The translations under genes were made by a program, and so were the position numbers. Under the pieces are notes generated by a model, which did no database searches, was not told the DNA's origin, and worked only from the letters and a program-made list of their open reading frames with translations. Below are positions 13,001 through 46,024 of a stretch of DNA of 64,000 nucleotides, in pieces. Positions within the stretch are counted from its first letter, which is position 1. Each line of letters starts with the position of its first letter. Origin of the DNA: Lagopus muta (lineage: Eukaryota; Chordata; Aves; Galliformes; Phasianidae); assembly GCF_023343835.1 (NCBI RefSeq), contig NC_064447.1, forward strand, positions 14,261,501 through 14,325,500, written 5' to 3'.

Positions 13001-16000
13001 AAGTAATAACATGCACGTTATTTCTACAGGAATAAATGTTCATTGTGTAGCTGAAACCTTCTTCCTCTATATGCAGAGCTGCTGCAAAAAAATCATGTAA
13101 ACATTAAGATAATAATTAAGATTCTGCCACCTCATTCCCAAGCTGTTAACTGATTATTCAGGTACAAGTGCTTCTTTCATATGTGAACATGAAACTAGCT
13201 GATATGTTTAGAAGATAAAAAACTTAAGTCTGCATTTTTACCATCCATCTCCCTGTGTGCTGAAATAGAAAAGCAGCAGTTCCTGGAAAACCTTAACTTC
13301 AGTTTATACTTCCCAACTTTTCTTGAGCAAGACTGAATCTCTTGAAGATCACAGATGGCCCTGGGCAATTACAACATTGAGCTTCTTAAAGAAAAGAAAG
13401 AGAAAAGAAAGTGCTGCTGGCTCTGTGCCCACCTCCTTTCTTACCTTCATTTCATTTGACTTCTGCTTTCCCAGACTACATGGGGGTCTTTTTATGTTAC
13501 CTGGTGCTGCCTTGGCTGCTTTAACTTTTTTAAAGTTTAATGCCATGATGTCCTGAAAACATGATACAGTTTCTTGAAACTAATTCATTGGAGTGACAGA
13601 GAGAAAGTGTATCTAGTTGTTTGCTAAGGTGACTGGTGTCAGCGGGGTATCTCCTTCGTGCTGAATAATACATGGCTTGTAGTACCACTTGCTATAGCCA
13701 GTTTTTGCCCATTTAAATTTCTTATGGCTCCTACAGAAGCTGTAAGTGACAGATGTTATATTACTGTAATAAAAGAGGAAATGGAAAAGAATAACAAAAG
13801 CAGGAGTTTGAAAATAGTCTCACCTGGCCACACCACTGATGATGGAATATTTATTTGCATTGATCAAGGCAGAGTTCTTTCTTTTTATGGTAGAAAAATT
13901 AGGTGAGTAGAAGATTCCCAATTCGACAGTTTAAAGACTAAGCTTCTGGTTAAAAACCAATCTAAGCTGATGTGGCAAGGAAACAAAACAGTGGAGAAAA
14001 AGCAGCCTGTAAGAAAGTTGCTGTACATGGAACAAAATACTGCTGTACATGGAACCAGGCTGTCAGACTGCAGTGTGTCCAAGTAGCCCAAGAAGAGGAA
14101 AAACTGATTTGTTTCATTTTATTTTCTCATTTAAGTGTTGAAATGAAGTTTGATTTTGCCATAAGTCTTACTTGCTGTCTTTAATGTGAAAATAATTTCA
14201 GGATGTCTCAGTTTTACGCTGGCTGGCTGACAGCTGTTCTCTCTGAGTCTTGTGTTTAGGCACCGTGGCAGTATTTGCAAGTCACTTGCTTTTCCTGAAT
14301 CTTCCTAGGGCTGAGAAGGAGCCTCAGTTTAAGTTCATCTACTTCAATCACATGAACCTTGCAGAGAAGAGTACCATTCACATGAGGAAAACACCCAGTG
14401 TATCACTTGCATCTGTACATCCTGACCTCATGAAGATTCTGGGTGACATCAACAGTGACTTCTCTAGGTAATGCTCGACTATGAAATACTCTTTTAAGTC
14501 CTTCTGTCAATTAATTTTTTTTCATTTGTGAAGCTTCCATGCCTTTTTGACCTGGATGACTTTCATAGCTTTGTATGATAGACTTTATTGTGCTGGTCTT
14601 CCTGTATATTTTGTGGTGGATAGAGGTAGTGTGTCATACATAAACTGTTCTTGTTCTTTAGAAAAAAAGAATGTAGGTAAAGGACCAGGGCCTCTGTGCT
14701 ATATTAGCAAATCTCATCTCGTTGAAGCTTTAGAGAAACTGTAAGAAACCTGAAGCTTTATCTAGTGCTTCTGCACACAGGTCTGGCTAATTTCAGGCTA
14801 AGTAGAATAAAGAACAGGGAAACCTGCTTCAGCCTATTGTATCACATGCTCCTCTGAAACAGCTGGCTGCTTTTAGGGAGTGGGCAATAGATGGAATACA
14901 AACCTTGCAGTTATTACAGTACTGCTCCTAGAAAATGTAACTAGCTTTCTGTAAGTTGTATCTTCCTACCTATTTCATGGTGAAGAGACGTTCCTTTCAC
15001 TACAGAATGACTGTGATGGCCGTAGTTCTATCCAGGAACTAGCAATTGTCCAACTTTAGTTTTTCAAGTTTTTCATTTTCCTTTAAATCAAAAAACTGCA
15101 TACTACAGAAGTACTGGGTTTGTGACAGCCTCGTGTAACAGACCTAGTTCTTCAGCATGGTTGAGTTGTAGGTTTAACAACTTGATGTGAGAGAACTACT
15201 TGCGCACAGCATATCCACCTGTACTCTGGTCATGGTAACAAAACAATGTTTGAAGTGTTCCTGGACTTCCTGGAAGACAGATGTTTTCTTCAGAGCAGCA
15301 GAGTGGTTGGCCAGCAGAAAATTAAGATCTGTGTCCTTCAGCGACTAAATCATTCTGCACAGCTCATTTGTGAAGTTTTCATCTTGGATTGATGAATTAT
15401 TGAATTATCAAGTTAGTACTCTGATGCTACACAGACACAACAAATCAGGACATTATTTGTAATCATTTGTACTGAAAATTGTTGAAAATCAGTTTGCCAT
15501 CCCCTTTACTTTCTGCAACTTCTTTCAGAGTTGATGAAGATGAGGAAATTATTGTGAAGGCAATGAGTGATTACTGGGTAGTTGGGAAAAAGTCTGACCA
15601 ACGAGAATTGTATGTTATTTTGAATCAAAAAAATGCAAACCTGATTGAAGTTAACGGTAAGGGTTGGTTTTTATTACCTTTAAGTAGTTACTACTAAAAT
15701 ATCTGTCTGTGGAAAAATAATAAAATCCATCTGATCCAAAAACCTAGAGACAGTGATCTACAACAGGCAGGACAAGGACAACTTCTGTTTTAGTCTGCCT
15801 TCCATCAGCTACAAAAAAATAGCATCATTTAAGCATGCCTGCCAAATATTTAATCAGTTATTCTTCCTCCTTGGAAATAGAGAAGTACCCTATGAAGCTG
15901 AGGAACAATTAATGAAGTGTATTAGTTGAAAACTGCCATATCTGACTTTTGTCAGTGATCTACTAGTAGGTTATTTATACATCACGTCTCTCCTGTCATT

Positions 16001-16841
16001 GGTATTCATTCAGTTATTGTCTATTTTTAATGCTATTTAAAGAGTGATTTACTCTTACAGGGCAAATCAGCAGGAAGTGGCAGTAAGCTTTTAAACAGAT
16101 TCATTTTTAGGAGGAGTAGTTTGAGTAGGACAAGTATGGCAATTTTGGGACTGTGTGTTTTAATAAGAGGCAGTACTGTCACAGGGATGATGGGAAAGAA
16201 TTAATCAGTTTATGCTTTCGTCTTAAAAAGAAAAACACAATCTAAATTTTAGGAAGAGAAGCTGGTTGCATGATTAATCTGACTGTTGTTCTTCAGGATC
16301 AAATCTGTAGTGCAGGAACAGCACATGTTTCTTTGTGTGCCTTATAAATCCACGAAGTACTGCTACCCCTGCACCACTGTCTGCCAAACTGCAAAAAGCT
16401 CTGCTGACCTGATTTATTGTAACAGACTCCAGCAATCCCTCCTTCCTCTGAAAAGTGTATCTTACGATATTCTTCCTGGTGTGGAAGCTAGGTATTCTGC
16501 TGTTGCAGTGTGGAGGTTTGACAAGACAGATGGTCCAGCCAACTCCTCCTCATCTACACTTCTGCCACTTACAGCTCCTCTTTCAGACAGACTGAAATTT
16601 CTGACTTGACTCAGCTTTCTCTTACTGAAAACAGCAACAAAAAATGTCGACAGCAGAATTTTGTTTGTGGTTGTTTGTTTGTTTTTTGTCTATTTAATTA
16701 TATTCTACTTGATGCTAGCCCTGGTTCTTGCATAGGTCCCTTTAAAATGTAATTTTTTTTAATGTGGGGTTTCTTTGTTTTACAGAAGAAGTGAAGAAAC
16801 TTTGTGCAACACAATTTAATAATATTTTCTTCTTGGATTGA
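3710..16841 (+). CDS. CCZ1: CCZ1, vacuolar fusion protein (Mon1-Ccz1 Rab7 GEF subunit)
   Basis: CCZ1 pairs with MON1 to form the guanine-nucleotide exchange factor that activates Rab7 on late endosomes and autophagosomes. Fifteen coding exons join in phase: 3710-3811, 5351-5448, 5577-5670, 5770-5844, 6219-6266, 6783-6866, 8801-8976, 9373-9454, 10508-10569, 11274-11385, 12300-12333, 12685-12802, 14309-14467, 15529-15656 and 16786-16841. They encode 475 residues, against about 482 in human. The N-terminus contains LLSFFIYNPKLGPKEGEEEK, the start of the first longin domain. The C-terminal block (DYWVVGKKSDQRELYVILNQ, ending CATQFNNIFFLD) is nearly identical to mammals. The ATG at 3710 has a strong context (G at -3 and +4). 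Introns are canonical GT-AG; the intron 12 donor GTTTGT is weak. Intron 1 carries a CR1 copy and intron 6 a CR1 fragment. The long intron 6 (6867-8800) is otherwise empty. The gene converges on RSPH10B. Confidence 0.95.
4340..5085 (+). mobile_element. CR1 LINE fragment in CCZ1 intron 1
   Basis: Blocks in the expected order resemble the 3' half of avian CR1. They include a stretch near 4545 (gaatcagcagtgtgctcttg), a stretch near 4680 (ttgacaaactggaagatg), and the segment near 4980 (ggctgtggaatctccagcct) that lies close to the CR1 3' end. The element reads in the same direction as CCZ1, has no long open frame and is clearly decayed. The 5' boundary is approximate. It does not end in visible ATTCTATG repeats, so the extreme 3' tail is lost or diverged. 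Confidence 0.75.
7027..7170 (-). mobile_element. short CR1 LINE fragment in CCZ1 intron 6
   Basis: The segment starts with atagaatcatagaagg and continues with ttgggttggaagggacccc, the reverse complement of the CR1 3' end. It is a 5'-truncated copy of about 140 bp inserted opposite to the direction of CCZ1. Truncation to the 3' end is normal for CR1. Confidence 0.8.
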
Positions 16842-17103
16842 TCTGCAGAGGACTGATTTATAAAGATGTCAATGTCAGACACTTGTTCAACATGAAAAGT
16901 TATTAGTCATATTATTGACTGGAATAAGGACAATAGTAAAGCAATACTTGCTTTGTAAGAATCAAAATTTCTACTAAAATCTGTAAACTGATCATGAAAT
17001 TTCTAGATTTTAAAGAAGTTTATGTATGTGCAAACAAATTAAAAACCAGTCTGAATTCACCTGTACCATTCCATTCTGATGTTATGTGAATATTTTACTG
17101 GCA

Positions 17104-17109
17104 AATAAA
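17104..17109 (+). promoter_or_regulatory. CCZ1: CCZ1 poly(A) signal
   Basis: A canonical AATAAA lies 263 bases after the CCZ1 stop codon, giving a short 3' untranslated region with cleavage expected near 17125. A T-rich stretch follows. No stronger candidate is seen between the stop and this site. Confidence 0.7.
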
Positions 17110-17125
17110 ATACAGCTAATAATTG

Positions 17126-17490
17126 TTACACTTTTAAGGGCATCTTTTGATCTCTTGCTGATTTGCATAAAACAAGCAGGACATTAAAAGACCTCTGAGT
17201 CCTTGTAACTCTCTAGCTCCAGCCCTAGGCTGACCTGACCTGTTCTTAACAACTCCTGCTTCAATTTAGCTCTTTTGTTGTCAAATTCCTACCTGCAAGT
17301 ATTCCCCAAACACAATCAGACCGGACCACAAAAAATACTTACTTGACTTACTTCAAGTATGTAAAACTGATTGAACACGAAGCCATTTACTTCAGCAATA
17401 CCATCGTGATGGGGAACATAAGTTCTGCATCACCTTAACACTGATACAAGTTTTAACTAATTAGCTAACATTGATTGCAGGAATAACTTT
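17126..17490. other. short gap between converging CCZ1 and RSPH10B 3' ends
   Basis: About 350 bp separate the likely cleavage sites of the two genes. I see no exon, repeat or RNA gene here. Read-through from either side would give antisense overlap, but the visible poly(A) signals do not require it. Confidence 0.5.
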
Positions 17491-17491
17491 G

Positions 17492-17520
17492 TTTATTTCT
17501 GCAGAGGGTTACACTTTATT
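17492..17520 (-). promoter_or_regulatory. RSPH10B: RSPH10B poly(A) signals
   Basis: Two AATAAA hexamers on the minus strand (plus-strand TTTATT at 17515-17520 and 17492-17497) lie about 205 and 230 bases past the RSPH10B stop. Either can define the mRNA end. Confidence 0.65.
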
Positions 17521-17724
17521 TAACTGCCCACACATTCCTTTTCCCAAGGCTCTTTGTTTAAAGACAGCTAGCCTTGAAGTTTCAGCAGAACAGCAAATCT
17601 CACTTTTATAGCACTTGTGATTCAGATGCCAGTGGAAGCGTTATTTGGTGTGGGTTTTGGTTTGTATTTTTCTCTTCAAAGAACACTTACATTCTTGTCA
17701 GTTTAGTGGATCTCATCAGAAGAT

Positions 17725-30854
<13,130 letters not shown>

Positions 30855-30939
30855 AACTGAGATGTCCGAACCTCTACTTTCCTTCTGAGTACTGCCTTCT
30901 TACACACAGCTCTCCCTCTCTATGCAATGCAAAACCCAA

Positions 30940-31720
30940 ACAGCCCGCCGCACCTCACCTTCCCTCACCGCATTCACCGTGATCACGGCGAGTCCTCGGA
31001 GCTCCGCTCTGTGGCGCTCAGACCCGGGCTCAGCCTCCAAAGCACCCGGCAGGTTTCTTTTTGCTACACAAAGCTGCCCGTCTACCCGGGAGGATTTTCG
31101 GGCCCGGATTCAGCGACGTGTGAAGGCCAAGCCGCCGTAGCCGCGCGCACAGCCACCACTCCGCTCCTGCGGGGCTCACCGCAGCCTAACCTGCCATCAC
31201 AGCCACGGAAACGAGGCCGTTCCGCCAGGCAACGCTTACAGGAAGGCTCCGGGACAGCGAGAACCGCTGTGCTCACACAAATCCACACTTTTTTTCCCCC
31301 CACAAATCAGCGACCGCAGCTTTACGATACAGGAATCAAACGGAGCGCGGCACGGACGGCGCCAGCGCAGCGCCAGGAAACCAAGGCGACGGCTGCGCGT
31401 GCGCAGAGCGGAGCCGAGAGGAGCGGAGCCGAGAGGAGCGGAGCCGAGAGGAGCGGAGCCGAGAGGAGCGGAGCCGAGAGGAGCGGAGCCGAGAGGAGCG
31501 GAGCCGAGAGGAGCGGAGCCGAGAGGAGCGGAGCCGAGCCGCCATCCTCGCGCCGAACGGCCGCGCCGCGTGGGGCGGCTCCGCGCTGTGGGCCGAGCGG
31601 CAGCGCGGGAGGCGGCGGAAGGCGGCGGAAGGCAGAGGCCCTGCGGGCAGCGGCCGCACGTGTGCACGCAGTTGTGGTCGCAGCCCACCGGCTGCTTGCC
31701 GTTTGTCCTCTGGAAAGGAG
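30940..31720 (-). promoter_or_regulatory. RSPH10B: CpG island and RSPH10B promoter region
   Basis: A GC- and CpG-rich block starts just upstream of the RSPH10B ATG and holds a 15-bp tandem repeat. A motif resembling an RFX X-box (gttccgccaggcaac, 31219-31233) lies about 365 bp upstream of the ATG. X-boxes of the form GTTNCC-spacer-RGCAAC drive many ciliary genes. Here the right half-site GGCAAC is intact and the left half-site differs at one position. PMS2 ends at the far side, so RSPH10B is the only gene that clearly begins here. Confidence 0.55.
31406..31539. repeat. 15-bp minisatellite in the RSPH10B CpG island
   Basis: The unit gagcggagccgagag repeats nearly nine times with almost no variation between copies. 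Because 15 is a multiple of three, the array is open in several frames on both strands and creates spurious long ORFs (repeating Ser-Gly-Ala-Glu-Arg on the plus strand). The near identity of the copies suggests recent expansion and likely length polymorphism. Confidence 0.95.
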
Positions 31721-31739
31721 GATCCCTTTGTGAAAAACG

Positions 31740-32070
31740 TGGGAACGTAAATGGCAATAGAGCTAATTCAATATGCCGGATGGTTACTCTGTTTGAACAT
31801 TAAGCACAGACGGCAGTAAGATAATCATTAAATGTAATATTAATGCTTGAAGGAATTACCAATGAAACCCAGGTTTAGCCTAAGAAAGAAACCCGCTGCA
31901 TTTCCAGCTGTGGATGGTTTGCCTTTAAATTAAAGTGATCCCAGGCAGCAGCCACGCGGTAACACCTGATTGATGCTGTTCTCAGAGTCGGGAACATCAC
32001 GCTTTAAGAATCACCATAGCTGCAGCGAACGATGGTAGCCCACTCTGGGTCCCCACGTATACACATCTAC
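31740..32070. other. gap between the RSPH10B promoter island and the PMS2 3' end
   Basis: Nothing recognisable is seen here. Composition drops from GC-rich to AT-rich after about 31740. It would contain the very end of the PMS2 3' untranslated region. Confidence 0.5.
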
Positions 32071-32071
32071 A

Positions 32072-32077
32072 TTTATT
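32072..32077 (-). promoter_or_regulatory. PMS2: PMS2 poly(A) signal
   Basis: Plus-strand TTTATT reads AATAAA on the PMS2 strand, 238 bases past the stop codon at 32315. It gives a short 3' untranslated region. Confidence 0.6.
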
Positions 32078-32314
32078 TTAAAAACCTTGACTACGAAATT
32101 AAGTAATACATAAAGTAAACCACAATGAAAGCTGGTATTCACACGAATTCTATGTCAGTACCGTTGATCAGAAGGACGAGACTGCTGAATGACTTCTTAC
32201 TGTCAGAGGTGGAACCCGGCTACGTATTTCAGTCCAAGTCAGACAGCCGTGATAAAAGCCTGGGACAGCAGCGAGCTGCTGCCGTGGGAAGCGTCACAGA
32301 AGAGAAGCTGACAG

Positions 32315-43154
<10,840 letters not shown>

Positions 43155-43427
43155 TGATTCCCGCCGATCGCCTCGGCCGCCCGCAGGCCTGGCCCCGCCC
43201 CGCCCTGCCCGGAACAGCGCCCGTCTCTCCCTGCCGAGTCACTGACCTCATTGGCTCGGGCCAGCCAATAGAAAGGAGGCGAGGAAACGAGACGAGCGAG
43301 CATTGGGTGGTGGGAGAGTCCGTAAAGACACGCGCTCCCTCTGGCCCAATGGGCGCGGCGGGTGGGCGGGGCCAGGCGGGCTGAGCGGCGCCGCGCGGCG
43401 CAGAGGGGCGCCGAGCAGGGAGCCGCC
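43155..43427. promoter_or_regulatory. bidirectional PMS2/AIMP2 promoter with four CCAAT boxes
   Basis: Only 273 bp separate the PMS2 start codon (minus, 43154) from the AIMP2 start codon (plus, 43428). Four CCAAT motifs sit between them: 43250-43254 (minus), 43265-43269 (plus), 43302-43306 (minus) and 43346-43350 (plus). GC boxes (ggggcgg type) flank them and no TATA box is seen. Paired CCAAT boxes in both orientations are typical of NF-Y-driven bidirectional housekeeping promoters. The head-to-head arrangement is the same in mammals. Confidence 0.85.
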
Positions 43428-45644
43428 ATGCCCATGTACAAGGTGAAGCCGCTGCACGGCGCCGCGGGCCCGCTGCCGGCAGAGCAGCTTCCCAGCTGCA
43501 TGTACCGCGTGCCCAGCCTGCACCGCTGCGCCACGCCGCAGGTAGGAGCGGGGGCTCGGCGCGCCTAAGCCTGGCTGCCGGGCGGCGGAAGCGCGGCGCG
43601 GCGCCGCGCCCTGCCTCTAGGTTGCCCCCCTTCCGCCGGGTTCCGGCTCCGCATCGCGTTCCGCGGGCTCCCCGCCCGCCTACCTGCTGGCCTCCGCTCC
43701 CGGCGCTCCGCACCCCGCTCTGCCCTCCGCGCGGAGCGGCCTGGGACTGCGCAGGGCCCGGGCGGGCTGGCAGCGCGGCTGTCTGCCTGGAGGTTTTCCT
43801 CTCACGTCGTTGGAGGTTGCAGAGTCGCGGCGCCGGCTCGACGCAGCCGGCGGGTAACCACGAGCGTTTCCGACACTCGAGACGTAGCTCAGCGCTCACC
43901 TCGTCCGCACGCACGCGAGGCAGCTCAGATACAGACCTCGCCTTTCCGCGGTGAAGGATGAGGATGCGAATAGCACCTCTAAAGGCTTTCAGGGTCGGGC
44001 GAGCTGTGCACTACGTGGCCCCCGAGCTGAGTGAACCCCGACGGGACTTTCTCTCCTCTAGGAAGAAGTCGACCCGTCGCTTCAAGCCCTTGAATCCCGC
44101 CAGGAGGAGATCCTGAAACGCCTGTATGAGCTGAAGAGCGCCGTGGATGGGCTCTCAAAGATGATACAGACTCCTGATGCTGACTTCGATGTGACTCACG
44201 TCATTCAAAATGATGAGTCTTCTCCTCTGACGACAAATGGAGCGGATTTAGACTTGATGCTTGGAAAGGTAAGCTGAGTTCAGCACATACAATGGTGGGT
44301 GGTTTCTTTGCCCTCAGCTCAGAAGGGGTGGAAGGGTTGTGTTAAGACTTGGAGCCCCCAGAACTCACGAAATTTTGACTTCAGATTTGATAGAATTTAC
44401 TGCAATATCCATAAACGTTGAAGAAGGAAGATGTTTAAATTTTTCGGTGATTTAAGTGTCAAAACTTGTTTACCCCTGGAGTTTTAAACACATGCATGGC
44501 TATATAGATCTGGCAAGTGTCTTACCTGACTGTATTTTCCTTTCTATTCAGGATTACGGTGCCCTGAAAGATATCGTAATCAATGCAAATCCTTCTGTGC
44601 CCCCACTGTCCTTATTAGTACTGCACAGCCTGCTCTGTGAGCGCTACAAGATACTATCAGCCGTTCACACACATTCATCAGTGAAAAGCGTGCCAGAAAA
44701 ACTCCTGAAATGCTTTGGGGAGCAGATGAAGAAGCAACCACGCCATGAGTATCAGTTGGGCTTCACTCTGATATGGAAGGATGGTAAGAATAAGTTATCT
44801 TCCAGAGGAATACAATAGGTCAGAAAGTGAAACTTGTGCTATAGAACAGATGCTTTGGTGTAAAATGGCTGATAACGTGATGGACGGGTAGCATCTCTGC
44901 TCTTCTTGCAAGTATGAACTTTTGATAGCTGTGAGCAGTGGTGGGAACAGAGAAATAAAACCGAGTTACTGCTATTAAAACACAAATGACATTTAAAAGG
45001 CAGCTATTTGAAACTCTCATCTCCAGCAATCCTGTGGATACAGTTTCTACAAAGATTGGCTGAGAGATTTTTCAATCTGCAGTCCAATGGGAGCTTTTTT
45101 ATGCCAGGTTATTGCTTTAGTTTAAGTATTCAGACTAAGAAAACTGAAATACTGTTGTCAAGTTCACATTAGAAATGCTGATGGCATCAGAAACAAAATA
45201 AATCTTACCAATGTACTTAGCTTCTCTACAGTAATCACTTTTCTCTTCTTGATTTCAGTTCCAAAACCTCAGATGAAGTTCAGCATTCAAACAATGTGCC
45301 CAATTGAAGGAGAAGGGAACATTGCTAGATTTCTCTTTTCCCTTTTTGGCCAGAAGTACAATGCCATTACTTCAACTCTGATTGACAGCTGGGTTGACAC
45401 AGCCATCTTCCAGCTCAAAGAAGGCAGCAGTAAAGAAAAAGGAGCAGTCTTGCGATCCATGAATGCTGCCCTGGGCAAGACATCGTGGTTGGTGGGAAGC
45501 GAACTCACCGTGGCAGATATTGTCGCATGGTGTGTGCTTCAGCAGACAGGCAGTGCAAATGCTGCACCAGCCAACGTGCAGAAATGGATGAAGTCCTGTG
45601 AGAACTTAGCACCTTTCAGCTCTGTTATTAAGCTACTGAAATAA
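43428..45644 (+). CDS. AIMP2: AIMP2 (p38), multi-tRNA-synthetase complex scaffold
   Basis: AIMP2 is the central scaffold of the cytosolic multi-aminoacyl-tRNA synthetase complex and also acts in stress signalling. Four exons join in phase: 43428-43541, 44062-44268, 44552-44783 and 45259-45644. They encode 312 residues (human 320). The N-terminus [11 protein letters not shown] is conserved and is the lysyl-tRNA-synthetase docking peptide in human. Exon 2 holds the coiled-coil/leucine-zipper stretch ([20 protein letters not shown]). Exons 3-4 encode the GST-like domain with [40 protein letters not shown] and the C-terminal [14 protein letters not shown]. The ATG context gccgccATGc is strong. 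Exon 1 is seven codons shorter than in human. Exon 2 is 207 nt with phase-0 ends, so its skipping would keep the frame, as in the human DX2 isoform. The gene is divergent from PMS2 and converges on EIF2AK1. Confidence 0.96.
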
Positions 45645-45716
45645 GTCTGTACCTTTAGATAAACAGGGTGATTTTAACCTACTCCCACCCCACACCTACT
45701 GTCATGGTTTGAATCC

Positions 45717-45968
45717 TTTATGAGAGCAGTTTCTGCAGTTGGATAGAATTCTAAAACTAATAAAAACATTACAGCTGCCTTCTGTATGCGATCTTCCTTT
45801 TTAGCTGCTGCATGAGAAACACGTTTGTTTAGTTACCTAAAGCAGTCCTATGCAAATACAAGCTGTATTTTGAATTTTTCCATCTTTTTTCTCTCTACAA
45901 TTTAACTTGGAATCTTTTCTGTTTAAAGAACAGACAGGAAAATCAAAATGCACCAAACTATTTTTATG
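45717..45968 (-). promoter_or_regulatory. EIF2AK1: candidate EIF2AK1 poly(A) signals (non-canonical)
   Basis: No minus-strand AATAAA or ATTAAA is found between the EIF2AK1 stop (46025) and AIMP2. The best candidates are CATAAA variants, at plus-strand tttatg 45963-45968 and 45717-45722. The second lies inside the AIMP2 3' untranslated region and would make the two mRNAs overlap. Confidence 0.3.
45759..45764 (+). promoter_or_regulatory. AIMP2: AIMP2 poly(A) signal
   Basis: AATAAA lies 115 bases after the AIMP2 stop. Cleavage near 45780 gives a very short 3' untranslated region. Confidence 0.7.
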
Positions 45969-46024
45969 TAAAAAAAGAAAGTTTTTCTATAACTTAACAT
46001 ACAGTAGTTGTGTTCTTCCTGTAC

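Noticed and set aside
31406-31539. Tandem array considered as CRISPR-like
   Set aside because: The 15-bp units are directly adjacent with no unique spacers, in an animal genome. It is a minisatellite.
30927-31803. Long ORFs of 107-268 codons on both strands through the 15-bp repeat
   Set aside because: A repeat unit divisible by three in stop-poor GC-rich DNA keeps several frames open at once. There is no domain and no conserved start.
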